Origin: Helochares maculicollis
Taxonomy: Eukaryota; Arthropoda; Insecta; Coleoptera; Hydrophilidae
Direction of reading: 5' to 3'
Assembly: GCA_033557835.1 (NCBI GenBank)
Contig: JAWQRO010000275.1
Coordinates: forward strand, 1 to 45,119
DNA: 45,119 bases
A program made the position numbers and the translations under genes. Below the pieces are notes generated by a model. That model searched no databases. It had not been told where the DNA came from and worked only from the letters and a program-made list of their open reading frames with translations. The first letter of the stretch is position 1, and every line of letters begins with the position of its first letter. Shown here in pieces: positions 20,885 through 32,430 of this stretch.

Positions 20885-22400
20885 GAATCTGCAAAATGCA
20901 CATTTTCTGAACTACTCGAAAATAAGTATAAGCCCTTTCCGATACTAGATAACAACAGTAAAGTAGACAGCTCCACATTTTACAGAGTTCTAAAAACAAC
21001 CGCAGTAGACCAACACATCACGCCGAAAATCCAGTCCGAAACTCTTTCAAATAACAAATCTCCAAGTTCCGGCAATATCTCTAACTTAATACTCAAAAAA
21101 CTCCCTGATAATGCAATAGAATTTATAACAAACCTCTTCAATATATGCCTCAAATTCTCCTACTTTCCTTCTTGCTGGAAAATATCGCACGTATGCCTCA
21201 TCCCGAAACCCAATAAAGCCCGAACTAATCCAAATAATTATCGGCGCATCCATCTACTCGGTACAATAAGCAAACTCTTCAAGGACTATCTTACTGACCA
21301 TCTCGAAGATAACCTTATAATTCCGTCTTTCCAGTTTGGCTATCAATCAAATCTATTCACCACAACACAATTAACACATGTCATAGAGACTATACGGACA
21401 AATTTCAACAGACGTGCCCACACCGGCCTCCTTCTCCTAGATGTTGAACACGCCTTTGACAAAGTTCCCCATGATGCCTTAATTCTAAAACTGATCAAAA
21501 TCAACACTCCACTTTATTTAACTTGTCCGACCGCAAATTCAGCATAAAAATCAACAATTCCCTTTCGCAACCCACTCCAGCTGCCGCTGGTGTTCCACAA
21601 GGCAGCGTTCTAGGAACCACATTGCTCAACATCTTCGTACACGACATTCCTAAACCCGTAAATCTTAGAATTTCTTGGTCCAATGTGCTGGCGATATTGC
21701 CATAGTAACCTCCTCAAAAGACTCAATAATTACCAAACATCTACTCCAACGTCAGCTAACTACCATCGACACATACCTAAATAGCTGGAGTATGCACCTC
21801 AACATAGAAAAATCCCAACCAATAATCTTTTCATACCCCACAATCCGTCACAACAGAAAGATTAAATATCCGCTCCAAATCCACCACAAAGGTTTCACGA
21901 TCCCATTCAAAGACTCCGTAACATATCTAAGGCGTCATCCTAGACAAACGCCTGACATTCAGCAAAAATTCCACTTACACCCGCAACAAATCCCTAATTA
22001 GAATCAGACAGCTTTATCTTATTTTGAGCTCAAAATCAATCCCTTTAAAAATCGCCTTCACGCTTTACAACAAACCGATCCTCACATACGCTTCCTCCTG
22101 CTGGGTTCACATCTCCAAAAATATGTTCAAAAAATTTCAAATCGTTCAAAATAAAGTCCTAAGAAGCATATCTAAATCACCAAGCTATACCCGTTTCACT
22201 GACTTACACAACACAACCGGAACTGAACCCCTACACTCCTACATTCAACCCCTAAACTCTCGCTTCTTGCAAAAAATCTAAACCGTTTCAAATGCGACCG
22301 TAGCCATAATTTTAATTCCTGAGAATCCATCCAATGCTAAATACCCAACATCCATCACCATCTTAGAAAACCTCAACTAATAATCATTTTATCCTTCCCA
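20885..22400 (+). pseudogene. Jockey-like LINE reverse transcriptase, 5'-truncated, unit 1
   Basis: Plus-strand frames read the RT fingers (LSNNKSPSSGNISNLILKKL), HVCLIPKPNKA, motif A LLLLDVEHAFDKVPHDALI, motif B GVPQGSVLGT, motif C now CAGD instead of YADD (about 21680), and the thumb (ILDKRLTF region frameshifted, ASSCWVHISK). No endonuclease or gag-like frame is present, as usual for 5'-truncated insertions. Frameshifts after YLTS and at about 21930 inactivate it. Identity: non-LTR element of the Jockey/I group; exact clade not resolved. Confidence 0.85.
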
Positions 22401-22739
22401 CAGCTATCCAGTCGCCAGCATTAATTATCAATCATTATGATACACATTAGTAAAAAATAAAATTAACACCTATACAAATAAAAAAATGAGATATACACCC
22501 AAAAAAATACCATAAACAAAACAAAACAAAAATACCATCACCAACAAACGTACTCAATTAAAACATTTAAACAATCAGTCACAAAACTACCCATCATATT
22601 AAGCAAGCCATTGAGCAAAAAAGATAAGATTACTGAAATTACTCTTGAGTAAGAAGCCAGAAATGACTTGACGCTTAAATGAAGGAAGCAAGTTTCAACA
22701 ATCCACGGCGAGAGCTTTTAGTTGCTTAAAAATATAAGT
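22401..22739 (+). other. LINE 3' tail, A-rich
   Basis: A-rich run with repeated AAAACAAAAC and ATACCATCA words, shared with unit 2 (24800-24980), where about 60 bases of A-rich sequence are missing. Likely LINE 3' UTR and tail. Confidence 0.5.
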
Positions 22740-22850
22740 TGTTGAAAGCGCATCCCCTCCCTTCTTCGCGATCGATCCGACGATACGACTTTCATGAGGA
22801 CGGGCATTATCGTGGTGGAAGACGATATTGTTCTTTTTCATGATATGATA
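22740..22850 (-). pseudogene. Mariner fragment with second catalytic Asp, unit 1
   Basis: Minus strand reads NIVFHHDNARPHESRIVGSI, the mariner HHDNARPH block. Same orientation as the C-terminus at 20551-20781 and probably the same element. Confidence 0.6.
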
Positions 22851-22904
22851 ATGTTAAGGCTCTCGAAATCATTATTGTCTTCAAAATGTAGGAAGTAATT
22901 TAGT

Positions 22905-23134
22905 ACCTCTGTTTAAAGAACTAGTTGACCTGAAAAGCGGGATCTTAACTGCATACATACACACACAAATGGTAGATTCTGAGCTCAAAACGTGAGTGTC
23001 GGTCTAAATCTCGAGGTCGAATGTTTCATGGTTGCAATAACTTGCACTTTATTGTTATCTGGGAATTTTAAAACAAGTTAGTTTTCTGTTTTATGCTGGT
23101 TAAGACAGAAATCAACGTAAGCTGGGAAATAAAT
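22905..23134 (+). repeat. Tail repeat R, unit 1 (empty Gypsy site)
   Basis: GTTGACCTGAAAAGCGGGAT, AACTGCATACATACACACAC, AAATCTCGAGGTCGAATG, then a CTGGGAATTTTA end: a relative of the M-repeat tail. In unit 2 the Gypsy element sits exactly in its TGCATACA. Confidence 0.65.
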
Positions 23135-23239
23135 TTTCGGTACCACCCTTACCGCCGATGGGATACCCCCTGAAGGAAGAAACGATTGTAGAGGGAGTGG
23201 AGCTTTTAGTATATAGGTCTAGTTTTTAGCTGATCAAAT

Positions 23240-24800
23240 TTCCCGTACAGATTCTGAAAAATGCACATTTTCTTAACTATTCGAAAATAAGTATAAGCCG
23301 TTTCCGATACTAGACAACAACAATAAAGTAAGCAGCTCCACTCTTTACAGAGTCCTAAAAGCAACAGCAATAGACTAACATACCACGCCAAACATCCAGT
23401 CCGAAACTATTAAACAGAAAATTAAAACTCTTTCAAATAACAAATCTCCAGGTTCCGAAAATATCCCTAACTTAAAACTAAAAAAAAAAACCCTGATAAT
23501 GCAATAGAATTTATAACAAACCTCTTCAATATATGCCTCAAATTCTCCTAATTTCCTTCTTGCTGGAAAATATCGCACGTATGCCTCATCCTAAAACCCA
23601 ACTAAGCCCGAACTAAATCTAAACAATTACCGGCCCATTCATCTACTCGATACAATAAGCAAATTCTTCGAATCGTTCATCAAAGACTACCTTACTGATC
23701 ATCTCGAAGATAACCTTATAATCCCGTCGTTCCAGTTTGGCTATCAATCAAATCTATTTACCACAACACAATTAACACATGTCATAGAGTCTATACGGAA
23801 AAATTTCAACAGACGTGCCCACACCGGCCTCCTTCTCCTAGATGTTGAACAGGCCTTTGACAAAGTTCCCCATGACGCTTTAATCCTAAAACTGATCAAA
23901 ATTAATATTTCACTTTATTTAACTGGTTCGACCGCAAATTCAGCATAAAAATCAACAATTCCCTTTCACAACCCACTCTAGCTGCCGCTGGTGTTCCACA
24001 AGGCAGCGTTCTAGGACCCACATTGTTCAACAACTTCGTACACGACATTCCTAAACCTATAAATCATAGAATTTCTTTGGTCCAATATGCTGACGATATT
24101 GCCATAATAGCCCTCTCAAAAGACCCATTAATCGCCAAAAACCTACTCCAACGTCAGCTAATTACCATCGATACATACTTCAATAAATGGCGTATGCACC
24201 TCAACATAGAAAAATTCTAACCAATAATCTTTTCATCCCCCACAATCCGTCAGACCAGAAAGATTAAATATCCGCTCAAAATCCACCACAAAGGTGACAC
24301 GGTCCCATTCAAAGACTCCGTAACATATCTAAGGCGTCATCCTAGACAAACGCCTGACATTCAGCAAAAACTTCACCTACACCCGCAACAAAGCCGTAAT
24401 TAGAATTAGACAGCTTTATCCTATTTTGATCTCAAAATGAATCTCTTTAAAAATTGCCCTCACGCTTTATAAATCCCATATCAAACCGATCCTCACACAC
24501 GCTTCCCCGTGCTGAGTTCACATCTCCAAAAATATATTAAAAAAACTTCAAATCGTCCAAAATAAAGTCCTAAGAAGCATATCTAAATCACCAAGCTATA
24601 CCCGTATCACTGACTAACACAACACAACCGGAACTGAGCCCCTACACACCTACATTCAACCCCTAAACTCTCGCTTCTTGCAAAAAATCTAAACAATTTC
24701 AAATGCGACCGTAGTCATAATTTTAATTCCTGAGAATCCATCCAACGCTAAATACCCAACATCCATCACCATCCTAGAAAACCTCAACTAATAATCATTT
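23240..24800 (+). pseudogene. Jockey-like LINE reverse transcriptase, unit 2
   Basis: Same blocks as unit 1. Motif C is intact here (VQYADDIAIIA, about 24080), unlike unit 1, but frameshifts break the rest, including the shared extra base in the YLxGVILDKRL region (about 24335) and a stop after MHLNIEKF. The two LINEs must descend from one duplicated copy. Confidence 0.85.
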
Positions 24801-25084
24801 AATCCTTCCCATACCTATCCAGTCACTGGCATTAATTATCAATCATTATGAGTTATACACCCAAAAAATACCATCAACAAACAAAATCACCAACAAATGT
24901 ACTTAATTAAAACACTTAAACAATCAGTCACAAAACTACCCATCATATTAAGCAAGCCATTGAGCAAAAAGTTAAGATTATGAAATTACTCTTGAGTATG
25001 AAGCCAGAAATGGCTTGACGCTTAAATGAAGGAAGCAAGTTTGAACAATCCACGGCGAGAGTTTTTAGTTACTTAAAGATATAA

Positions 25085-25190
25085 GCGGATCTTCTCCCCT
25101 CTTAGCGATCGATCCGACGATACGACTTTAATGAGGACGGGCTTTATCGTGGTGGAAGACGATATTGTTCTTTTTCTTGATATGATAATG
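25085..25190 (-). pseudogene. Mariner fragment, unit 2 copy
   Basis: Second copy of the 22740-22850 scrap, with one change in the HHDNARPH block (ATAAAG in place of ATAATG). Followed by the unit-specific insertion at 25236. Confidence 0.55.
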
Positions 25191-25235
25191 TTAACACTCT
25201 CCAGACCATTATTGTCTTTAAAATGTAGGAAGTAA

Positions 25236-25891
25236 TTCAATCTTGTTACGCTTGGTTTTCATGTTGCCGGGTTTCGGAGAAACATAGATCCAGCTTTCCA
25301 GTTTTGCTGTCGGTAGGTGGGGTCAAAATTGGTGGTGCGTTAGAGGTAGAACCCCAAATTGGAAAACGACGGCTAGCCGAACATCAAGACCTACCGACTT
25401 GTTAAATTACCGTCCGAAACTCCGGGCACGGATCTGGGTGCCGAGTCTCTCTCTCTCCCTCTCGTCGCGGGTCTCGGTCTCTTTTTGGGTTCGGGAGAAA
25501 AGAAAAATGGGGATAGTTAGATTTGAGCCAGCTTTCGATTGATTCTTGGGACAGTCAAAAAAGAAGTGGTTGGGCAAAATAGAAAAACGGGACGAAGATT
25601 TGACAGCAATCCCCCACATCTTCAAGACTAGAGCCCTGGGAGATAAGGCTAGATAGTAGAATTTGCAAGTTTTGCGTTTGGTCGAATTGCGGATCCGCAT
25701 GTGAAGTTTTTGTGTACTGAGTAGGCCACTTGCCTCAAGGGCCTCACGTTGGATGTACTGTCACTGTTGGTCAATTTGTTTATTGTTTTGTACTTAATAT
25801 CTACGCAATTATATTGTTAGCATCCTTAAATGAGCCGTTATTGCCTTACCCTACCGAATTGAGTTTATCCCTTGCAACTCGTTGCGTCTCA
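25236..25891. other. Insertion of about 655 bp in unit 2
   Basis: Absent from unit 1, which reads directly from AGGAAGTAATT to GAACTAGTTGACC. Inner part is C/T-rich (TCTCTCTCTCCCTCTCG, 25446-25464). It starts near TGTTACGC and ends near TCTCA, so a solo LTR is possible, but I found no clear target-site duplication. No coding motif. Confidence 0.5.
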
Positions 25892-25942
25892 CTCTCTTTG
25901 AAGAAATAGTTGACCTGAAAATCGAAATCATAACTGCATACA

Positions 25943-26143
25943 TGTAGTCTTTCTTTTTCTTCGTTGATGGTAGTACGCGGCTTGAGATCGATTCCCTTAG
26001 TGTTTACGATGATGTTCTGCGACTTTAGACCGACTGCCTTAGTATTTACGATGGGGTTCCGCGATTTGAGACCGACTGCCCCTTCCGTCAGGGTTGAACC
26101 GCTATATAAGTCCCATTCAAACAAAGAACCGTACAATCGCTAC
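25943..26143 (-). repeat. 3' LTR of the Gypsy element
   Basis: About 201 bp. Contains tandem units built on TTTACGATG...TTCCGCGATTTGAGACC. Sense strand has ACTTATATAGCGG, a likely TATA box. One repeat unit shorter than the other LTR. Confidence 0.75.
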
Positions 26144-26623
26144 TGGGGTGGAAAATATTGCGTCGTCTTTGTAGAACCGCCAATCTCCTATCGCAGCGGG
26201 CAACCATCCAAATTCATTCATTTGGCATGTGACCAACACAACGGGAAACCTCCTCAAACACTGACCCACACAACTGGCAGCGTGAAATTATTTCTACTTA
26301 TCTTAAATCTAACTTCGATACTCTATTCGGCCATCCTGTAGGACAATTGGCCTCAGATGTGGCTATCTTCTATCGTCTTCTGAATAATCTTGGAATTTTC
26401 CGGAGTTGACAATCATTATAGTAGACAACGGATTCTGACTTAATGTATCAACAACTGCATTCTTTTTCCCGGCCTGTGCTCCACCCGATGATTAAAATCT
26501 TCCAATTAATGCCTACCTAGAGACACGCTAATACGCATCTTTTCTTTTCACAGTCCACTCAAATGCCTGGCAATCTGTAATAATACCAAAAGTAATTCTA
26601 GACAAAGGCACTCTAAACTTCCT
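26144..26623 (-). other. Gypsy remnant between RNase H and 3' LTR
   Basis: Only 480 bp where an integrase gene of over 1 kb would lie. I see no HHCC or DDE motif; integrase appears deleted. Confidence 0.5.
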
Positions 26624-26812
26624 CTATGTTTTTACAACTGCTAGGACCTCCAGTTCATAACTAGTACATTTTTCTGCAACGGGTGTTGGCTTTCCACTGA
26701 CATAATTAACAGAGTGAAAATTTCCATCTTCACTATCTAGCTGCATTAAAATAGCCCTATAACCCAGACTAGATGTATCAGGTTGCAATTTCGTCTTTGC
26801 ACCCGTTCGCAT
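26624..26812 (-). pseudogene. Gypsy RNase H fragment
   Basis: Reads LQPDTSSLGYRAILMQLDSE, then YVSGKPTPVAEKCTSYELEV: the RNase H opening with the A/S-x-x-GxGAxL region (decayed) and the KYTSYELE-type block. Follows the RT fragment in the same orientation. Confidence 0.7.
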
Positions 26813-26851
26813 TATCCAAGCACATGTCTGCTGGCAAGCTCCTAAAAATTT

Positions 26852-27112
26852 CTAGTTCGCGGTCCCCAAAATATAACTATACGTCTTTTTTAGCAAGTTC
26901 GTCAGTGGTCTAGCTATTTGCGAGTATCCTTCAATAAATTTTCTAAAGTACCCCGTGAGTCCCAGAAAACTTCGAATTCCCCCACCTGAAGTGGGTATAG
27001 GAAAATTCGTTACGGCTCTATTGGATTCATCTTTTTTCTTCACTAATACTATAGGACTCGCGTATTCAGAATTTGACAGTCCTCTTTTCGATCCATTCCT
27101 TCCTAATATCAT
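26852..27112 (-). pseudogene. Gypsy reverse transcriptase with core deleted
   Basis: N-terminal RT block LSNSEYASPIVLVKKKDES joins directly to the post-catalytic block (NFPIPTSGGGIRSFLGLTGY, FRKFIEGYSQIARPLTNLL). The middle, including the YxDD catalytic box, is missing, so no RT activity is possible. Confidence 0.8.
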
Positions 27113-27355
27113 TAACCACTATCTTTTCGTCAGTACCAATCTATGCGACAGGGTTAGTAGTGGTACCTCACTTTTTAAAATTAATTTAGTCTTTATACCC
27201 AGGTCACTCCTCGCTTCCGGATTGTATTCCTTTATTATTTCCATAACTGTTATAATGCGGTTGTGTGATGTGCGATAAATCGATTTCGTCGGTTTGCTCT
27301 ACAGTATCAATTTGAAATATGTCTGGCGCATCTGCGTTAGTGTCAGTCGGATTGT

Positions 27356-27860
27356 CTAAGATACAGCCCCGGCTCTGATTCGTAATTCTACTAGGTCTAA
27401 GAAGTCAGTGCCTAGCAGTAAACTGTGCTTAATGAGAACATATTTGGACACAACATGAAAAACAACTGGAACGCTATCCCCGTCTATTTCTGTAACTTTG
27501 GTAAACTCATCCCAAGTCTCATTGTCCGTGGAGCCAAATCCCTCAAACTTAAGCCTACGGTTAATCAGAGTTTGTGACCACAAACTTTGCGTACTCGTTT
27601 GAGCGCATGGAAGTAAAGTGTCAAATAATGCTACAAACCTAAAGTCATCTGTATTCACTTCCTTGGTGTACTTCTGCTTCTTTGGTAAGGGCATGGTGTA
27701 CGTAACTTTTGGTTTTAGTGTGCACTTTGCCGCGATATGTCCGAACTCATTGCACTTAAAATATTTTGCACTTTTACTTTTCGATGGGCACTTCGCGCTC
27801 AAATGGTCTCTGCTACCGCAATTATAACATCGTTTCGCTTGACCGGTGTTATTAGCTTCT
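27356..27860 (-). pseudogene. Gypsy nucleocapsid and protease region
   Basis: One intact zinc knuckle, CYNCGSRDHLSAKC (C-x2-C-x4-H-x4-C), and a second whose first Cys is Tyr (YFKCNEFGHIAAKC). Downstream FVALFDTLLPCAQ is a protease active site with DTG changed to DTL, and LLGTDFLD is the Gypsy protease C-terminal block. Frame differs from the gag block before it. Confidence 0.75.
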
Positions 27861-27963
27861 TTGTTTTGTCAACGCACTTCTAGTTTCTCGCCATTTATCG
27901 TTCTTACGCTGTGTGAACTAAGTCGTTAATTTCTCGTCTCATTGCTTCGTACTGCCTGAACCT

Positions 27964-28777
27964 TTATTTTAACTGCTGCATGTTTTTAGCTCCATAGAGC
28001 ATAGCTTTGTTGGTAGCTTCATCTGGAATTCCTTGAATAGTATATTCTATAATAGACTGCCAATCTACCTTCCCCTGTCCTGCAATTTCAGTCACTCGAT
28101 ACATGTACTGTTGTAACGTTTCGTCCATTTTCTTCTTCCTTTGTGACAGCTGGCGGTGTATTTGAAGGTCAGTCACTACTTCTTCAAATTCGTCTCTTAA
28201 GGCTTTTTTAAATTTTGCCCATGATCTTGTACACCTTTCCTGCCGTACAAACGCTTGAGCTGACCCTGTTAAGAGGTTTTTCCCAAATGCGACCATATGA
28301 ACGTCAGTCCAACCACAGACTTCCCCCATTTCCTCGAAATCAGCCAGCCATGTGTTGACACTTAACAAATCGTCCTCACTGAAATTCTGGAGATAACCTT
28401 CCACATCTTTTAGCAACAGTAATGGATTTCGGGGTGATTGCACCTTTTTTCAGATTATTTGATACCCATCGTCGATGATACTTCTGTTTTGTTGATCGTA
28501 AATGTTCTTCGTAACGTTTAGCGTCATGGTCAACTTGAATGTCATTAAATTCGCTTGTGAATTCATTGTTATCATTCTCACCGTCTTCAATATTTTCGTT
28601 TTCATCTTCGTCTTGTGTGGCACGGTCTCGCTCAGGAAGTAGTGCGGTCCTGAGTCTTTCAACCAGCTCATTTTTTCGTCCTATATGCTTCAGCTTTCGT
28701 CGTAGTAGCTCAGCTTTGAGCTTAGGAATCCGGTGATCGTCGCTGATCACCATTGTACTAGATTCTTCTTGGCTCAC
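27964..28777 (-). pseudogene. Gypsy gag with N-terminal SAP-like domain
   Basis: From ATG at 28777: IPKLKAELLRRKLKHIGRKN and ELVERLRTALL form a SAP-type helix-extended-helix (nucleic-acid-binding) motif, followed by an acidic stretch. A frame change near 28376-28443 leads to a capsid-like block (WLADFEEMGEVCGWTD, QAFVRQERCTRSWAKFKKAL, RDEFEEVVTDLQIHRQLSQR). SAP-like N-termini are unusual enough to help classify the element. Confidence 0.75.
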
Positions 28778-28948
28778 TTTACACCTCTATAGTTGCTTCG
28801 TCTGCATGTTTCTTATCACTTGTCCTCTTGATACCAGGACGAGTATTTGAAATATAATGTTATTGATTTCGGTTGGGTAATTGAAATTTAACATTTTTGA
28901 TCCCGGACTTTAACACGTAACGTTCATATCCCGTGCGATCCCCCAAAA

Positions 28949-29189
28949 TGTAGTCTTTCTTCTCCTTCGTTGATGGTGATATGCGACTTAAGATCGACTC
29001 CGTTAGTGTTTACGATGGTGTTCTGAGACTTTAGACTGACTGCCTGCTTACGATGGTGTTCCGTTACTTGAGACCGACTGCTTCCGTGTTCAAGACGGTG
29101 TTCCGCGATTTGAGACTGACTGTCCCTTCCGTCAGGGTTGAACCGCTATTTAAGACCCGTTCAAACAAAGACCTACCTTCGATGCTACA
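28949..29189 (-). repeat. 5' LTR of the Gypsy element
   Basis: 241 bp, with one more internal repeat unit than the 3' LTR. In element orientation the sequence after it is TTTTGGGGGATCGCACGGG; the TGGGGGATCG part should be the primer-binding site, but I could not match it to a tRNA. Confidence 0.75.
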
Positions 29190-29378
29190 TGCATACACAC
29201 ACAAAGGGTAGATTCTGAGCTCAAAACGTGAGGATCGGTCTAAATCTCGAGGTCGAATGATTCATGGTCGCAATTACCTGCACTATACGAACTTTATTTT
29301 TATCCGGGAATTTCAAAACAAGTTAGTTTGCTATTTTATGTTGGTCAAGACTGAAACCAACGCAAGCTGGGAAATAAA

Positions 29379-30569
29379 TAATTGAAATTCAATTTCAACT
29401 CGATCTGTTGGCGTAACTATGCAACTCGGAGGTTTAAATGTTAAAACAGAATCCCTAAGAATAAGTTTAAAGTGGGGCCGAAAAAAGTTGTTGCTAAACT
29501 TTTAAATTTCACCCATGTGTCTTGTAACAAGGAAATGGAGTTTCCGAAGTTGTATTTGTACATTCTCCGGCGTTCAACAAGTTTGATTCCTAAATCTCGC
29601 AGAAATAAAGTTTCCTTGCCAATCAAAAAGGAGGAAAATCAGTTTGATTTTATTTCACGTCCCTGATTCCGTGCCTCGACATGATACTATATTTTCTCCT
29701 TGGCTTTATTAAAGGAACGTCCAAATCCGCAAGTAATAAATAGGTATTGATTTTTCACAATCTATCCCCCATATATATCAGAAAATTGGTGTCAAAACTA
29801 AGTTGTGTACGTCGCGTCGCCTTCGTAAATTTTACGTTACTTAACACCAATTTTGCTCCGGTGGAATAATTCAGATTTACACCATTTTATCTCTGAGCCG
29901 ACATCCTATTTTTAAAACAAGCGACTATTCTATTTTTGGTCCCGAAACCAATGTATTTGGTGATTACCAATCCAACGAGTTAAAAAACCTGTTAATTAAA
30001 TTATAGGTATACGTTATGTATGTAGATACGTATCTAGAATGTGCTTCGTGGCTGTGTACGTGTTTTCTATTTGTTTGTGTGTTTTATATTAATCAGTGAG
30101 TTTTGTGTTCGCATGTGTGCTCCGTGTTTGTCTGTGTGTGTCCCGATTGAGCAAATATTCAATAACAGCTATCATTTTCAATTATCGGAACAACAATAAC
30201 TGCTGGATTATTTACAGAGCTTTAATTATTATGTTTTCAATAAAACCTTCAAAATTTATGTTATGCTGTTATGCATGACACATTGATTATTATGAAAGCA
30301 GAATTTATGTGTTGTTCGACAAAATTAATTTGCATGTGTGAAACAAAAAGCGAAATCGATATAACTTGGGCTTGGGTAATGTTTCCGTACTCCCTGTTCT
30401 AGACTCTTTACTTTGAGCTCTGTTAGTTTTGGTTGATAACTTGGCGACTTCAAAGACAGACTTGCGTGGGAATAGGAAATGACATTTTTCAGGAGGAATT
30501 TTCCCAAAATTAACGCAAGATTTGAATTAAACAGAAAACAGAGTGTTTAGTCTTTTGATTGTTATTTTT
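29379..30569. other. Unique AT-rich spacer, no gene seen
   Basis: No motif, transposon end or credible exon. A T/G-rich, TGTGTG-like stretch lies at 30040-30150. Confidence 0.5.
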
Positions 30570-30995
30570 TTATTGAATCATAAAGTACATAGAACAGGGC
30601 TGTTTATGCAATAACACATCGGGCGTATCGCTTCCGCAGCTTTGAATGCACATATGCACTCTTTTGTCAAAATTTTCCATGATCAGTTTGCATAATTGTG
30701 GTTGAATTTCATTGATGTAGCCTTGAAGCTCCTCCTTTAATGCACGGGTAGTCGTGGGGTTGTTGACATAGACCTGTGATTTCAAATAACCCGATAAAAA
30801 GAAATTTAATGGTGTTAAATCGCATGATCTAAGGGGCCAATTCTGATCACCAAAAACGAGAGAGTACACGAGCTAGGAATGCCTCATGCAGTAATTCAAT
30901 TGTTTTGCGTGCTGTAGGACATGTGGCACCGTCTTGTTGAAACCATAAATTGGCCACATCAATATCATCCAATTTCAGGAGAAAGAACTGTGTTA
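30570..30995 (-). pseudogene. DD41D transposase, C-terminal half (split)
   Basis: Minus strand reads LKLDDIDVANLWFQQDGATC (second Asp), a frameshift at about 30860, then GDQNWPLRSCDLTPLNFFL, GYLKSQVYVNNPTTTRALKE and the C-terminus. The third catalytic Asp is Asn (LTPLNFF), 41 residues after QQD. Continues at 33349-33905 on the other side of the mariner; the two parts meet exactly at a TA. Confidence 0.85.
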
Positions 30996-31365
30996 TAAGG
31001 AGTACAAATAAGTTTCCGCCGTTTTTTTATAAGAAATTGAATATTTATCGTAACAGGACGGTAGTTTAAGTTTATTCAAAGTATTGTCCATCACTAGCAA
31101 CTACTTTTTCCCATCTCTCGGCCAGCATTCGGATTCCACATCTGAAGAACTCCTTAACTTTTGAGGCTATCCACGTATCAACCCAATTTTTGGTATCTTT
31201 ATATGTTGTGAACCGCTGCTCCGACAGAGCATGTGCCATTGACCGCAACAGATAATAGTCGGATGGCGCTATGACTGGTGAATACCGCGGGTGGGGTAAT
31301 ACTTCCAAATCAAGTGTTTTCAAATAGTTTTTCTCCGGAACCGCTACATGCCAACGAGCCTGAAA

Positions 31366-32205
31366 TTGCTTATGTAGGGTGATAACCTTGCGCGGTATAG
31401 TAAAATTCGAGAAGAGCTGAGCACTGCTTCGAGAGGCCTAGAGTGCTATTGCAAGTCAAATTAGCCATAAGTTATTAAAAGGAATCACGGTTTTTTTTTA
31501 ATTCATTTCATGATACCACATGTACTACTAATTTCACAGACAACAAGTGAAAGTCTGATAGGACAAGGGTAGGACTGTACAGAAGATGAGGCAGTGGCTT
31601 ACTACGCCCACATCAGATAATACAGACGAAGTATCTTACAGCAAGGATATATCTGTAGCCTCACTTTATTATTTTCATTTGGGACAGTTCTACCTAGAGA
31701 AGAAATGAGGGCGACCGCAGATCTGAAATGGCTTATGTAGGTGTAGAGGACCTTGCGCTATATAGAAATAATCGAGAAAAGTTGATCGCTGCCTTGAAGA
31801 GCCTAGACTTTTAGCGCAAGTCAAATAAGCTAGTAGTTACTAAAAGAAATCATGCAAATGTTTTTATTAATTGGCTTAAAGATACCACATCTAAAACTAA
31901 TTTCACAGGAAACAAGTGAAAGACCAATGGGACAAAATCAGGACTGTACAGTGGATGATCTAGTGGCTTACTACGCTCACATCAAATAATACAAACGAAG
32001 GCCCTACAGCAAGGAGATACCTTTAGCCCCACTTTATTACTTTCATATGGGTCAGGTGTAGCTAGAAAAAGAATGAGGGGGACCGCGGATCTGAAATTGC
32101 TAATGAAGGTTGATGACGTTGCGCTGTATAATAGCAATCGAGAGGATATGAGCGCTGCTTTGAAGAGCCTGGAGTCTTATTGCTAATCAAAGTTAATAAA
32201 AGAAA
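31366..32205. repeat. Filler: 2.3 tandem copies of a 355-365-bp unit
   Basis: Units start CTGAAATTGCTTATGTAGG (about 31360), CTGAAATGGCTTATGTAGG (31726) and CTGAAATTGCTAATGAAGG (32090); the third stops after about 115 bp at AATCACGG. Not mariner and not seen elsewhere in the window. Non-coding. Confidence 0.75.
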
Positions 32206-32430
32206 TCACGGAAGAACTCCTTATCTTTTGAGGCTATCCACGTATCAACCCAATTTTTGGTATCTTTATATGTTGTGAACCGCTGCTCCGACAGAGCATG
32301 TGCCATTGACCGGAACAGATAATAGTTGGATGGCGCTATGTCTGGTGAATACCGCGGGTGGGGTAACACTTCCCAATCAAGTGTTTTCAAATAGTTTTTC
32401 ACCGGAACCGCTACATGCGGACGAGCCTTA
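32206..32430 (-). repeat. Duplicated mariner segment (also at 31143-31365)
   Basis: GAAGAACTCCTTATCTTTTG to ACGAGCCT repeats 31143-31365 with a few differences. In the inner copy the third Asp is Asn; in the outer copy the Asp is present but SPD is SPV. Confidence 0.8.

Larger units (their letters stand above)
20770..23135 (+). repeat. Tandem duplication, unit 1 (2.37 kb)
   Basis: From TTCGGTACCACC (20770) to GCTGGGAAATAAA (23134). Contains a dead LINE, the mariner second-Asp scrap and the tail repeat R (22905-23134). Unit 2 begins at 23136 with the same TTCGGTACCACC. Both units carry identical disabling changes in the LINE, so the LINE was already dead when duplicated. Confidence 0.85.
25943..29189 (-). 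mobile_element. Gypsy-type LTR retrotransposon, deleted
   Basis: Two related LTRs (25943-26143 and 28949-29189) bound a minus-strand gag, nucleocapsid/protease, partial reverse transcriptase and RNase H. Integrase and the RT catalytic core are missing. Both ends have TG...CA. An 8-bp TGCATACA flanks both sides; Gypsy elements usually make 4-6 bp, so part of the match may come from the CA-rich site. Insertion is into repeat R of unit 2, for which unit 1 is the empty site. Confidence 0.85.
23136..29378 (+). repeat. Tandem duplication, unit 2, enlarged by insertions
   Basis: Repeats unit 1 from TTCGGTACC to GCTGGGAAATAAA, but carries about 655 bp of extra sequence at 25236-25891 and the 3.25-kb LTR element at 25943-29189. 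Without these it is about 2.33 kb, matching unit 1. Confidence 0.8.

Noticed and set aside
25964..26341. 125-codon plus-strand frame.
   Set aside because: It overlaps the 3' LTR and its internal repeats in antisense; explained by the LTR element.
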